A stretch of 64,000 nucleotides of DNA, taken from assembly GCF_949987535.1 (NCBI RefSeq), contig NC_080074.1, positions 39,167,641 to 39,231,640 on the forward strand. Direction: 5' to 3'. This document shows, piece after piece, positions 36,723-49,702 of this stretch. The notes under the pieces were generated by a model. The model was not told where the DNA came from. It worked only from the letters and a program-made list of their open reading frames with translations, and made no database searches. The DNA comes from Balaenoptera acutorostrata (lineage: Eukaryota; Chordata; Mammalia; Artiodactyla; Balaenopteridae). How positions within the stretch are numbered: position 1 is the stretch's first letter; each line of letters opens with the position of its first letter. A program made the translations under genes and the position numbers.

Positions 36723-38929
36723 TTTGATTAGAGCCCACATGTTCTTAGTCATTTTACTATATAGCAGGCAGTATGTATTAGTTGAACTAATAGATTATTC
36801 TAATAATATTCTTGAAAAATATAACATTCTTCCTAACAAAATTATTTCTTATAGGACCTCCGACTCTTTAAGAGGACACTTAAGAAAAAGCTTTCCCCTA
36901 AAAATCCATTAAAGGATATTGGATGTGGATGTAGTATATTATTAGAAAAATTACCATAAGTTTTCTGTACTGAAATCAAGAACAAAGCAGAATACAATTG
37001 GACATTATCCATTTGACTCTAGAAAAGGTGAAAAAAATGCATGCAAAGCTTTTAATATTCCAAAACGTCCTTGATTTACAAAATAATTCCATCACTAGTT
37101 ATTTTTTGTCTTAGCTTTAGATATCCAGATAATCTTACCCCTCAGTTCTCCTTGTTGTTTTAAGGATGTCTGTTTAGTTATATTGACCACTCATATTCAC
37201 TTCTTATGCTGTAAGAGCTAGCAAGCTAGCATTATGTGACTTTTCCTATGGCCATTATGTGAACCCAGAAAATAATGCACTGAGATCTTAATAATAAAAG
37301 ATTGAAATGACACATTTTTAAAAATGTCTAACATATCAAATTTTTATATATTTTTTAAGTCAGATACTCTTTAGTCTTTGGAAATAAGTTAGATATATTT
37401 GATTTACTTATATATAGTGATACACATTACTTCAGCCAAATATACAATTGTAAATAAATACTAAATATTCCACAGTAACTGTCCTTCAATCAGACCATAG
37501 TATTTGTTTTCACAGAATATCACTAAGTAAGCATGAAGCAGAGAGTCTGAAGGAAATTTAGGTATAGATGAATATAAAAACATGAGAATTTCCGTATCTC
37601 TTAAACTTATGAGGCATCCAACTCAAGTTAACTCTCTGAAAGGGAAAACAAAAGGACTTATTAAGAAAGGTCATGCCACAGGAATTGAGAGATGTAATAC
37701 TAACATTCCTTATTTCCTACAATAATGTCTTATTTGTCAACTTACTCTTAAAGTCATTTACCTTTGATTTGTTTTGTTCCGGGAAGGATTTTAGGTGATT
37801 AAAGCTATTTGTATTTTCATCCTTTTCTAATTCTTGGGAATTAACAGATTCCGTTAGATTACTACCTGCTATATCATGTTTCCCTAAATTTGTTTACTTC
37901 ATGCCTCTAGTTCTAGAATAACAGAATATGGTCCATTTCTTCCTATCCATATCCTTATGATTTTACATTCTGTGATTACACCCTTGTTTAAGGCTGTGTC
38001 TTTCTAGACAGAAGAGTTCAATTTATATATATATGGAAGTTTCCCCAATATAGTTTTGAAAAGGCATAGAACATAGAAAAATATATATACCCTAACTCTA
38101 AAATTAGGAATATTTTAAAACTCTAGATTTTGAAACAATACTGACAATATTTCAGAGCTTAACAAATACCACTTTTTAATTTCATACATAAAAATGTATT
38201 GAATCAGAATATAGTTAGCAGGAACATCTGTTGTAAAAAATATGATATCAAATATATAGCTATTATTAGCAGAGGAATGTTATGTTTTTTTTTCACATCA
38301 CTGCTAAGTCTTAAAGCAATAATATGGGTTTTTTTTTTCACATCAGTAGACACATTCTTTTTAATGACGTATAAGGAATAATAACAGTGTACCATGTAAG
38401 ATGGTTTCTTTTCTTATTAACTGAAAAATGAAGCCATGTTCACTGTGGTAAGGCACAAGCCCGCCTCCTTTGTAAAACCAATCCTGGTAAGCATACCTTT
38501 ATTCTGATCTTCAATGAATATTTTGCAATGCATTTTTTATATTCCTTAACAAAGCACTGCCATGCTTTTAAGAAAACTAATGCACAAAGTTATGTGTGAG
38601 CTTTCTCTTTTCATTTGAGAACTAGGTCTGTAGGAAGATATTAGAGAGGTTCGTTACTTGGGTTAAATTACAAAGCTAAGAAACTACTAGGTCTACAGTT
38701 TCTTACACCTGCATGAGTAAACCTTGTGTGAATAAGCTGAAAACCATGTACATTAACTTTAATAAATATTAACAAAGCAAAAGAGATACAATTCAACAGC
38801 TGCTAATAAAATGCATTATTATAATTCAATTAATATGTAATATATATTTAAGAAAAAATGCTAAAATGCATTTTGCTCTCATTTGAAAATGTTTCATTAT
38901 CTAAAACCAGAAATAGTATGTACACATAC

Positions 38930-39020
38930 ATGGTTTTATGTTTGGAAAGCGGTTTTTTGCTCTGTTCCAAGGCAGATCAGCATCAGTGGAAGAAAGATCC
39001 TGAAGAAATTTTGGTAATTC
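38930..39020 (-). CDS. PTPRQ: PTPRQ exon with KNRF (substrate-depth loop)
   Basis: 91 bases, 30 codons plus one base. It starts [20 protein letters not shown] and ends [10 protein letters not shown]. In classical phosphatases this motif is KNRY, whose tyrosine lines the deep pocket and selects phosphotyrosine (Tyr46 in PTP1B). Here the residue is phenylalanine, codon TTT at 38946-38948. From memory the human protein has the same residue, so this looks like a family trait and not decay. The acceptor is cacag and the donor gtatgt. Confidence 0.94.
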
Positions 39021-40114
39021 CTGTGGATGGAAGTCATTGCAAAGTTTAGGTTTATTTCAGAGGTAAACAAGAAGTTCCACTTAGTAATAGACTATTCTTT
39101 ATTCTAAATCCTTTCACTTTTAAAATGAAAACACTTCTCGTAACTGCAGAAGCAAGGTCAAATTAACAGTAATGAACTGACATGAACTTCCACTGAAAAT
39201 TCCTGAATAGAATTGATTAGTTGAGCTACTGCTTTCTCTGGCATAATTTCTTTGCCCTTTGGGGAGCTCTGAGGTGCAGCAACCACGTTAATAACTCCTT
39301 TTCATATTTGACTAATGGTTTCGTCAAATACACACTGTGTATTATTTAATATTTTAATGTCTACTTAGTAGGGTAAGGGAGTCGGTGATTTATTTTTTGT
39401 TTTTTTCTCCTCGGGCAGTGTGATTTCACGCCTGTTAATTGGTACAACATTGGTCAGTTTGTGAGAAAATGCCAAAGGTCAATTCCTGTTCTTAGTGGGC
39501 ATTGTTAAATCGATAGCAGAATGCAAAGGTGTGATAAAGAATTATCAGAGGAAGGGTCAAGATCTGTTATTGACATTTTGGTGAAAAATCACGATATTAT
39601 CCATTCATCATAAAGAAAGCTGGTGCAAGAAAATGTGTTCATTATTTGGTTGAGCTGATGATTTACATTTATGAAATTTATAGTTTTCCATATTAGAAAT
39701 GCCTCAATTTACCAAATTCCTTAAAAAGTGTTAAAACCGTGGGGGTTTGCAATGTTTTCCCACTTTATTGTAAATGATTTCTTTTAATTGGATAATTTTC
39801 CCTTCTCCCTTATTTTTCCTCAAAGAGAATTCTGGACAGTATTTTACACGTGTGTGTATGTGTTAGAGAAGAGGGACGGTGTTAAGCACCTGAATTCTGG
39901 TGTTTTGGCACTAAAGGCTTAGGAAAAAAAATTTTTAACCAAGTGAGGAATCCTAGAACAGCTTCCTTGTGTCAGGTTTTGGGAGTATATGTCAGCATAT
40001 TTATAAGAGACAAAGAAACAGAGGGGAAAAAGAAGATGAATTGGAATCACCTGAAAAGTGGTACCTATTTTTCTGTAGTTACAGAAGTTTCCATGTATAG
40101 ATTTAAATGATTAT

Positions 40115-40171
40115 GGCCTTGATAATTAATACCCAATTACTAGGTTGATTGTTTGGATAGTAATGTTACAC
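40115..40171 (+). repeat. Inverted repeat, left arm (57 bp)
   Basis: This 57-base block starts ggccttgataattaataccc and ends agtaatgttacac. Its reverse complement is found at 42010-42066 with 54 of 57 bases the same; the three differences are all T to C. Confidence 0.95.
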
Positions 40172-40189
40172 TCAGTGGTCTTATTCTTA

Positions 40190-40550
40190 TCAGAGCACAC
40201 AGGGCCTCAACCAACCTCTCCTATTTAGCTCTTTCTCCTACTGTTCCCACTTTTTAGTGGGATCACAGATGAGTGGAACTGTTTTGCATCCTTATGTTTT
40301 TGCATTCATTCTCTCTCTCTAGAATACCTTTCCCCCTTTATCTACTTATTGGACTTCTGCACCACCCTAAAGTTCATCTGGCAGGTCACCTTTTTGTAAA
40401 GTCTTTTCTGACAGCTATCCAAACAGAGTTGATCCCCACTTCTTTCTGCATACCTCTATCATGATATGGTGTCATTTGGGGTATTTTTAATACATGTCTG
40501 CAGTTCTTATTCATCATTTGAACTTCTTTATGAAATCATCACTATGATGG
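40190..40550 (+). mobile_element. L2 fragment
   Basis: L2 3' pattern: ctctagaatacctttccccc, aagttcatctggcaggtcac, taaagtcttttctgac. Confidence 0.6.
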
Positions 40551-40554
40551 CAAA

Positions 40555-40725
40555 TAGTTGTGTCAGCCACTATTCTTAGTATTACACACATTCAATCAGT
40601 TTAGTATTCACAATTCAACAAGATAGATACAGCATTTTACAAGTGAGGACATTGAACAACAGGGAGTTTAAGTGATTTACCCAAGGTCACTTAGCTGTTT
40701 AAGTGTTGAATTCATATATATCAAT
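40555..40725 (-). mobile_element. MIR fragment
   Basis: Reverse MIR pattern: cattttacaagtgaggacat, agtgatttacccaaggtcac, ttagctgtttaagtgttg. Confidence 0.75.
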
Positions 40726-42009
40726 ACCTGTCACATAGTGGAGCTTATTAATATTTAAGGTATAAGCGAATATGACCTGAGTTACAAGTTTTATCAAACA
40801 TATGCATCAAATATGCATTTGTTTATTAAAACAGTTTAAAAAATTAATACAGCACTAGAACTAAAAGCAATTAAAAAAACCGTATTCCTTACATGTGAAT
40901 ATGCATTTACCTAATATATACACACAACCTATATATTTATGTAAAAACACCCAAGTACTTAAAACCATGATCTCCAAAAATGTTAAACTAGAAACTTTCT
41001 CATTATAATATATGAGAAAATGTTATTGCTAATAAAACTTTTCCTCTACTCAGTCATGTATAATGTTAACTATATTCACTCCTATTCTAGTGAAACTACC
41101 CTTTTGTCCCTGAAAAATTGACAGTTCTTGCTGCATAAATGCTAAGAAGAGTTTTATGGTACCACTGATTTTGTTAAATCCAGACCAATATTACTTAAGA
41201 AGCATAACCAAAAGCTGTAGGAAATACCATTAATCTTCTCACATTTTTGTGATTATTCCCTGAGAGACTGAAATATTACAATCGTGAATTATTCAAGCCA
41301 ATTGTTTTTGTTCACACACTAAAAAGTTCATGTAAAAATAGAAATAAAGTTTTTGGTAACATTTAGAAATCTGTTTTATTTTTATAATACAAAATAATAA
41401 TCTAAGTTAGGAAAGAGCCTCACAAGTTTTAAAATAGCTTGTAGACTAACACATGCCTTATGTTTTAATTTAATTTCAACTTTATAGATATATAAGATGC
41501 TAAAAGCAATAAAATTAATCTTAACTTCCAAATAGTGTTAAAGTGACAAGTTCTTAACTTCATATATTCTCCATAACGTGATACAGCATTTATTTCATGA
41601 TCACTTAAGTAATACCTGTGTTTTATAGGCTTCTTTTTATCTGTTTTTTATTTTTGGAAAGTTCTAAAAATAACATTTTTAAAATAATTTCTGGAAACAT
41701 CAAGTTCTGTTCTCAGGTTCATCTATACTACTAACATAAACTAAGCAGGCAAATATGAAATGGAATTATTTAGTTTCTAAATCTAAAATAGTTATTTAAA
41801 TATAAAGCCACATTTATGGTACCACCCAAACCTCGTACACACACAAAACCTGATGCATACAGCATTCTAGAGTTGCATGTACATCTGGGTGAGACAGCAA
41901 AGAAGAAACAGGGCCAGGCTGCCCTTGCTGGGGAGGTCTCTGATGAAGAGCACCTTTTTCTGACACAGTAGGTGAATAATTCTGTTCAGGTTGCACCGGA
42001 GGCTGCCCC

Positions 42010-42066
42010 GTGTAACGTTACTATCCAAACAATCAACCTGGTAATTGGGTATTGATTATCAAGGCC
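42010..42066 (-). repeat. Inverted repeat, right arm (57 bp)
   Basis: Partner of 40115-40171. The match stops sharply at both ends of both arms. This arm lies about 100 bases from the donor side of the PTPRQ exon at 42166-42247. Confidence 0.95.
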
Positions 42067-42165
42067 AGAGTCCTTCATGGCCTTGCAAGCTTAAACTGGA
42101 CATGAAATGTGACACATGAAACGACTGGAGGTCTGGCAATGTTGTGACAACTGCTAGTAACATAC

Positions 42166-42247
42166 CGAAAATTCTTCTTGAAACTTTAGGTTGTTGTTTG
42201 TGCAAAGCTCTTCAACATGTTGCAGAAAGGATTTCTTGCTTATCGGC
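42166..42247 (-). CDS. PTPRQ: PTPRQ exon, start of PTP domain
   Basis: 82 bases: one base finishing the split lysine, then 27 codons reading [20 protein letters not shown] and KFQEEFS. This is the first helical part of the phosphatase domain, where FLQHVEEL packs against the catalytic core in family members. The donor is gtatgt. The acceptor is ttggag, a less common G before AG, after a tract of moderate pyrimidine content; it is the weakest acceptor in the set but the only one that keeps phase. Confidence 0.92.
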
Positions 42248-42900
42248 CTCCAAGCAAAGAAAGGTATAAAATGGAGTCATGTTAGGTTGCGTTCTTTTCC
42301 TTTAGCCTGGGCACTCTCTTTACAGTTGACAAGTTAGAGGACAAGGGACATTTCAAAAGCACACAGCCCTTTAAAGTCACTCTGTCATATTTACAAAATT
42401 AGCTTCCCCCTTTAAGTTCACTTTCTTTGTATTTCATGGTATAAAAATCCTTCAAATTTTAAGTGACTTTAAATGAATGATTTAACATTTTAATGAAGAA
42501 AGTTTTTCAAGCAAATGTAAGGGCATAAAGTCATCATTGAATCCTAAAGCACATAAAACCTCTTTGTCATACAGAAAACATTTTATACGTTACAAGGTTT
42601 TAGAAGATATAAAATATTGCAGTGACCTCATTCTCGTAACGACATGGTTTTTAAACCCTAAGGAGTTTAAATATCCCTGTATTACTTCCCAAGCTAAAAT
42701 ACAGACATGCAGGCTTCACCCCAGAGAGAGAGAAAGCATTTCTCCAGTTACCATGCAATTAGTCATGCTTTTATGATTTATATCCAGCTTGGAGGTTTTT
42801 CTAACAAACATACAGAAAAGAAACCACACATTAAGATTCATTGAATCAGGGAATCCAGAGTTGATACTCAAAAAGAAGAAAAGATATTTAACAAACTTAC
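42248..42900 (-). other. PTPRQ intron (653 nt)
   Basis: A short intron between the microexon and the first PTP-domain exon. No repeat recognised. Confidence 0.8.
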
Positions 42901-42927
42901 TTGATGGATTTTCTATAACTAAGTAAC
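42901..42927 (-). CDS. PTPRQ: PTPRQ microexon (27 nt)
   Basis: A 27-base exon encoding LLSYRKSI between a split glutamine (CA|G) and a split lysine (AA|G). The acceptor tgcag and donor gtaagt are both strong. It sits 653 bases upstream of the next exon. Because 27 is divisible by three, skipping it would keep the frame and remove nine residues ahead of the PTP domain. It is present in the family sequence at this place. Confidence 0.9.
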
Positions 42928-44979
42928 CTGCAACAGAGATTGTGTTAAATACATTATGAGTTGAGGGTACAGCTCTTTCTGAAAGAGTTCTAGATTAAAA
43001 TCAGAAAAACAGGGTAAATCAGCAATGTATAACATGCTGTATATGTTATAACCCAATGTATAACCTTTAACTGATATTTGATCATTATTTTAAATTCTAT
43101 ATCATTTTGAAATTATATTATTTGGACCCAAATATGGCCAGATAATAATTTGGCTTCTTTCTCAAGCTAAGAAGGTACTCTTTTATATTGTTAGGCATTT
43201 GGGGCATTACATCAAAAACAGGTCACTTTTTAATATATTGCATAGTATTTATTGGTCTAAAAAAGTTAATGTGAATTAAATTTTTTTCTTTGTTCATAAA
43301 GAGTGCTAAATCAGGGAGGGTGAATCTTTGAAAAATGACATCAAATTGTCTAAGTCTTGTTTCATGAGTGAGTTTTCATGAATATATAACCATAAAAAAT
43401 GACAATCATTTCAATTACTTTGGATATACACATCTTTTGTGGCAGTTTATTGGTCAAGTTATTTATACTCTGAAAAAAATTGAAATAATTTTTAACAGCT
43501 AAATAGACTATGCAACACACAAATTCAGAGATGGGTACATCTTTAATAACATTTGTCATGCACAACAAATTAGCACTGCAAAAAACACAAAAGGCACAAA
43601 GTATGATGAAATAAAATGAAGAACATGTACCTTTATCAAAGTTTTTAATTTTAAATATTAGGGATAATTTCACTGTATTTCTTAAGTGACAAATATTTAC
43701 AAGAGGATATGGTTTTTGAAGTAAAGGACAAACAAAAAAATTAGATTGAAAAATGTGGCTTAAATACTTTGAAAATGGTCAGAGGTGTGTGTTCAATGAA
43801 GAAAACCTGAGTCAAAAGGGTGTATTTTATTACAACACAGGAATTGGTGAAAAATATGGAGGTGCTGGAGCAAGTATTATCAAGAAGAGTGGTAGAATTC
43901 TTGGTTAATGCTATAGGTGTCCCCAGGCAGAAGGAAGTATCTCTCAGCAACTCAGGGTATAACCTAGTAGAGCAACATAGCATAGCATAGAATCACAGGT
44001 TAGAGCAAAGTCTTGGTGGATGAGCTTGTGGGCTTCTCACAATACCCTAGAGTGATTCTAAGGAGGCACCAGAGAAATTCTGACTCTAACTAGATGGATA
44101 TGGAGATGCCTGAATGGGATATTGAATCAGAAGAATCCTTAATTTGGGGACAGGAAAACAGAGTGTATGAATTGGAGGGCCTGGAAAGACTTCTGACACA
44201 TGCAGTGGGGGGCGGAGGCAACAAGCAATCCCCGTTGAAAATAATTACACCTCAGCAAAGACCAGCAAGAAAAAGAGACAACCATGAGCCAGACCCACAC
44301 TACCCAAGCCCCTGAAGATGCCTGATGCCCCAATGTTCCTATGCCATGATATTCCTCAGAAATAGGAAAGGAACGAAGGTCAGGTTGGGCAAGTATTAAT
44401 GAATTGAGCTTAAGATAGAAATGAATGAGATACTTGAATTAGCAAGATCATTCTCCCTGCTACCACGCAGAAATGGAAATGCTTGAGTTGTGTGGAGATC
44501 ACTTTTATAATAGCAGGGAACATTATTGAGTTTGTGATTGGTGAAATTCAAACACTACATCTGCTTTAATGACAGCCATCCTATAGTGGGGAGATTGTCT
44601 TTTCCCAGAGGATCCAGGATTATTTGAGGTAGTACTGGCAAAAATATTTTTACTGTGCTATCTAGAACCTGAAATAGAGCTAGTTTGTAGAGCAAGAAAT
44701 AGCTAAAGCACCAGATTATTATTCATATCCTTGTTCTATTTTCATTAATGATCTATTCTCTCATTTAGAAATTATGATTAATACCTTTTAGTCAATTTCA
44801 CTTCAGTGAAGAACTCCACAGAAGGTTACTTTTATTTTACTATTATTATTTTATTTTGCATTTGAAAGATCTCTCTAGAGATACTGATTTTAAACCGTAA
44901 CTGGCTAACTATTGGATTTGGGTGGATATTTGTGAATTCTTTTCTTAAAAAATACAATGCCCTTTTAAAAATGGCTTCA

Positions 44980-45160
44980 AATACCTGATCCAACAATTAC
45001 CAGCTATATTGTCTTGAGCAAATTACTTAATCTTTCTTAGTTCCTAATTTAGAAAATAGGGCAAATATATGTAAATCAAGCTCATATATGTAAAATGCTA
45101 GGAAACGCCCACCCCTGGCTTTGGAAGCAGTGCGTAAATGTTAGTTACTATCATTAGTAT
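44980..45160 (+). mobile_element. MIR fragment
   Basis: MIR-like: tgtcttgagcaaattactta, agttcctaatttagaaaata, with a matching end near 45130. Confidence 0.6.
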
Positions 45161-47974
45161 TAAAATTGCTATTTCTAGTTTTATTGTAAAACTCAAGCTC
45201 CTCCTACTGATCTGTTCTACAATTGATACTGATATAATGATTTTTTTTGTTTCCAAAAGAATAAATATTACTCAAAACTGGGAAGACTAGACTGCACTAA
45301 ATTAAGCAGCAAGATTTCCTATGGTATTCTTCCTAATCAGAGTCCCAGAAAAAACAGTGATCACAAATATTTCAAAGCCACGTTTGGTTTTCTAGTTCTC
45401 AGTTCAAATTCTAAATAAATTCCTAATAATACAAAGGCTGGAATAATTGTTTTCATATTATCATGTGAAAGCATTTCTAATCATGCCTGCATTTTTTACA
45501 TTATTCCTTATAACTACCCTTCACATTACCCTGTTTGTACTCCAGATATTTTCTTACTATCAGTTTCTTCTACCATTCCAGGTGTTTCCCCACAACCAGA
45601 TTTTCCTGATTGCTTAATGGCTGATTCAAATGTTAACTCCCCCATGGACCTTACCCTGTTCTGTTACAGAGAAAATAATTTCTTCCTTCTATGAAACTAA
45701 ATTTCTATGGACAAATCATCTTCCACCTTCTGTTACAGCTATATAAAAGTACATGTATTAAGGACACATGTATTGAGATTCATGTATGCTTGAAGGCAGG
45801 GGCAGGATTAACACTTGGCTTACTACAAGTCCCTCATAAACTTATTCATAGTAGACAGTGAATAAATCATTGTTAAATATACAACTGTGGATGAATTCAG
45901 ACTAAGATACATAGTAAGCTAAATACAACTGCTCTGATTATTATGAGAGAATATCTGAATTAAATGAATTTTCCACAAAAATATTAAGCGATTGAGAATT
46001 CTCAGGAGATCCTACTCAAAGGTTTAAATAAGTATGATCAATAGATGCATCAATAAACAGTATACAAGTCTAAACAAAGCCATATCAGATCCTCTCACAT
46101 TAGAAGTTAACAGGTGCTAGATACTTAGGAAATTACATGAACAATAGAATCACTCTTGTCTAGACAAGTCATTAAAAAAACAGGTTTTAAAAAATAAGAT
46201 CTATTTGGCTTTATGTATTTATTTTTCAGTATCACTCTCTTTATCTAAACCCAATCACTTTACATAAGCTGTTCTTCACACTTGTATTTACATAATGTGA
46301 GAAACAAGGCTTCTAACAGTCTGTTTTTATGTAATTTTCTAGTCTATGCTTATGTCACAATTATGTGTGAACTGAAATCAAAATACCTATCTGGATAGCT
46401 TAAATTGAGAAGACATTTTGGCATAAATTATCTGTTTCAAATAAAAGTTAGTTTTTTTCTTGTTTTTGTCTGTAGTCTCCATGTCATTGTCTTGATTCTT
46501 GGCCTCATAGTGTATATTTTTCTCTTAACTAGTGGCTGCATTCTAAATATTATTTTTCTTTGAAGTTTTAAAGTTTTGTTTGTAAACAGGAAAAAATAGT
46601 AATGTGGACAATTTATTCAGGGAATTAGAAAAGAAGGTGGCATATAATATGAAGAAAATGCACTGACTTGTTACTGATGAAGAAATTAAATTCCTTTAAG
46701 AAAAATTATTTGGTTAGATAAGCATAAAAAAAACCTCATAGAAATTAATGTGTATGAAAATCAACAGTGTTATTTCAGGAGTTTTATTTTCAAATAAAGT
46801 GATCTATGGAGACACTCAAAGAGACTCAAATAAAAAACTTTCTATTAACATTTTAAAAAACTTAAAAAATCGTTACATGGAGAGCATGTTAGACTGGTAT
46901 AGTCCTCTTATTTTATTCACTTACAATACAACAGTGAAGGATACTGTCAAATCATATTCAGTTCATTAGTGTATAAATCAATTTGGGAATTGTTCAGATT
47001 TCAATAAGATAACTGACCACTTTCCAATATAAAGGGCTAAACACTTTTTATTACATGAATCTTAGCTTAAATCCTGTGCCCTTTTGTTGAAAAGGGTATT
47101 ATTTCATGTCTGGGCTCATTTTTTTTCCAAAGTCTATCAAAAACTTAAATTCCACTCAGATTACTCTTGATAGATCCAGAGAGGAACCATTTATTTATGT
47201 TGGCAGTGGTGATTGAAGACCATATTGTCACAGAGACTCAGCTTTACCTCAAGGTCAATTAGTTGAAATCTATAGGGAATTAAAATATAGTGCAAATAGA
47301 GAGCCATAGATGATAGCCTATAGATGAGCAGCTTAAATCAGCATTACCAGTGGAATAAGACAAATTGAGAAGCAGTGTTTTCTACTTAACCGGGTAAGTT
47401 AGGTTAAAAAGAAAAGAACCTCAAATTTTATTGCCTTAATGTAAAAATATGTACTTGTCACACTAACATGTACTTCATATTCAACTAAAAATCTTTGAAG
47501 AATCTATCTTTCTGGTAAAACATGTTAATTGATCTTTCCAAGTTTTGTAAAATATTGTTTATATATTTCAATTCATTATTCCAACATTTACATTTATTTC
47601 TACAATGATATTCTGTTACTTATCCAAAGCATTTACTGTAATGCTTTCAAAGGGATCTTAATTTTTGTTTTTTCCTATTGTTTTTATTTGTTATAGGCTT
47701 TCAAATAGTATCCTTTCAGACCCTCCTCCTTTCTTTTATCAAATCACCAATGACTTTTCTCTGGTCCTCAATACAAATTAAAAATATTATCCCAACCAGT
47801 GGCTAGTACTATACAGCTGACTCTAAAACTTCACTTTATAAGGTAAACATGCCACCTGAATAAGTGAGTAATGCAATATTTTTCTTATTATCTAGAAAAA
47901 TAATCAATTAGTAAATGCTATCTAAGTAGTTCCTCAGCATGTCTCTTTATATCTGTAAGGACAAATAGGTTTTA

Positions 47975-48090
47975 AGGGAGCTTAGCTCTTTGAAGGGCAG
48001 CTCATTAGAGGCAGTGCCCCTTCCTTTTTCATCACAGTATTTCCAGTGCCTGGCACTTGTAGGTGCCCAATTGATAGTTCTTTTATTCAA
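47975..48090 (+). mobile_element. L2 3' end fragment
   Basis: ctttgaagggcagctcatta, then cagtatttccagtgcctggc and aggtgcccaattgatag, as in L2 3' ends. Confidence 0.65.
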
Positions 48091-49657
48091 ACAAGGTGAA
48101 ATGGTCTTTTAAATACATATAGAAAAGCAACATTCCTGCTGACGTCAAAGAGGTGAGATAAGATTCCCAGGGTGTCAAGAGTTGAATTTTCCTTATTACT
48201 AAGCCTCTCCACATTAGCACATGTGAAACCAAATTCTTGACAGCTTCTTATTTTGTAAACCATGTATTCTAAATTAAAACTGTGGTCATAACCCTAGCTA
48301 CCTCCGGGGCAATAGGGCAGAAGCAGTAGAGAGGATGAAGACACTGCCAGCAGCTGTGTGAAGAGATGGGCAAAGGTTCTTAGTGAGGGGACCTAATGAA
48401 GAGGAGACAGATGACATAACACCATTTAAAAAGAAGTCTTGACAGCCTGAGCTGTTAGCTTGCCAGGCAGGTAAGCACAGAAATTCCTCTGTCAGGGGTT
48501 AGAAGGCGACCTCAAAAAACTAGATTTGAAAGAAGACTACATCTATTTTAACAAACGTGATTTATGTAGAGGTGTTTAAAGGTTCTGATTAACCTGAACG
48601 CTTAAGTTTAGTTCTATCAAAGTAGAAGCTCTGACTGAGCAGGACTCTGTTTACTGATTCCAGGGGAAGAAAATGTGGTGATCGAAGAGATACAGTGAGG
48701 GTTCGATAAAAATGGAAGCATTTCTCTCTGAGGTTAGCTATGATTCCAAAATGCTAAATGTGATTAGAGTAGAAAAGGGCCTGGCTTCCTCTGTTTTAAT
48801 CACGCTGAGTACTATTCACGGTCAATGGGAATGTCAGGAGTCTTGGCCCCATCCCATCCAGCCTTGCGGCTCATGGGGACTAACTCTGCTGTAGTAGATC
48901 TGGGATTTTGAAATCAAATGCATTTTCTTTCACTCTCTGCCTCCATTCATATCCTTTACATGAAGAAATTGAGTATCTCTGGGGCACTCAATCAATTGTT
49001 GGGTCCCTGCTAATGCTGACATTTTGCTATGCTACCTTCAAAATGTATACAGCAATTTTTATCCTAGGATACAAAAGGCATTTCTGGGCATTAGGGGGAC
49101 GCTTGAAAGCATGCACAGTTGGCTATCCATTGGTCAGGATAGAAGTCAAATTTCTATGAAATGTGCTGCTCGGTATATGCCCCAGAGTCAGAGAACAGGG
49201 AATGTCATTGTCTTAGTCCTTACAGATTAGCAGGGCAGTAGTTGAACTGAGCTTGTGTGAAGTGTGAACCCAGACTCCACCCATCAGACAGAGAACTCAA
49301 CTCTTGTGTCGTCGTAATAGGACAAGAAGCATGTGAAGAAATCTAGGTAAAAACTTACTTTACTATCAATCAAAGTTAACACAACATGATAACACAGCAA
49401 ATTCTTAGGACATGCACATTGCAAGTCAATGTGCATTTTGATAAGGTTAACTTTACCATATCAATAGCATGCAGTATCATAGAGGACACTTAGTAAGTAG
49501 AAAGTTTAGAGTATTTTGTTTTACAGTTTTTTTGGCTTTGGAAAAAATAGCACATTAACCAACAGCACTTCATATCTTGTATTTTAAAATATAGAGCACA
49601 CCACCTGAAAAGATTAAAATAATCACAGCAGAGCTCTGCATCACCACAGTAACTTAC

Positions 49658-49702
49658 TGGATGACAAAAATCTCCTTTCGTCTAAAGAAAAATGAAGAGT
49701 AT
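49658..49702 (-). CDS. PTPRQ: PTPRQ small exon (45 nt)
   Basis: Only 45 bases. It encodes YSSFFFRRKEIFVI, with one base at the start completing the arginine of the LTR sequence and two at the end (CA) starting the glutamine finished by the next exon. The acceptor is tccag and the donor gtaagt. Two large introns flank it, about 8.5 kb upstream and 6.7 kb downstream. The sequence is the start of the region leading into the phosphatase domain. It is too short for gene finders that rely on coding statistics, but the phase match on both sides and the family sequence make it secure. Confidence 0.92.

Larger units (their letters stand above)
33980..38929 (-). other. PTPRQ intron (5 kb)
   Basis: Holds an old L1 at its 3' side, two MIR pieces and long repeat-poor stretches at 35720-36540 and 36730-38920. 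Confidence 0.8.
39021..42165 (-). other. PTPRQ intron (3.1 kb)
   Basis: Holds a repeat-poor stretch at 39180-39860, an L2 piece, a MIR piece, and a pair of 57-base inverted repeats. Confidence 0.8.
42928..49657 (-). other. PTPRQ intron (6.7 kb)
   Basis: Holds a MIR at 44980-45160 and an L2 3' end near 47975-48090. The remainder, including 48700-49230 where several short frames overlap, has no supported feature. Confidence 0.75.

Noticed and set aside
38280..38350. Direct repeat of ttttttttcacatca
   Set aside because: It is mostly a T run plus seven bases; too little to call a duplication or target site.
41814..41996. 60-codon minus frame with a protein-like look
   Set aside because: It ends just before the right inverted-repeat arm, has no recognised motif and no matching splice sites; it was kept only as intron sequence.
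48712..49230. Cluster of overlapping short plus-strand frames
   Set aside because: They lie in a PTPRQ intron, overlap in different frames and show no domain, repeats or start context.
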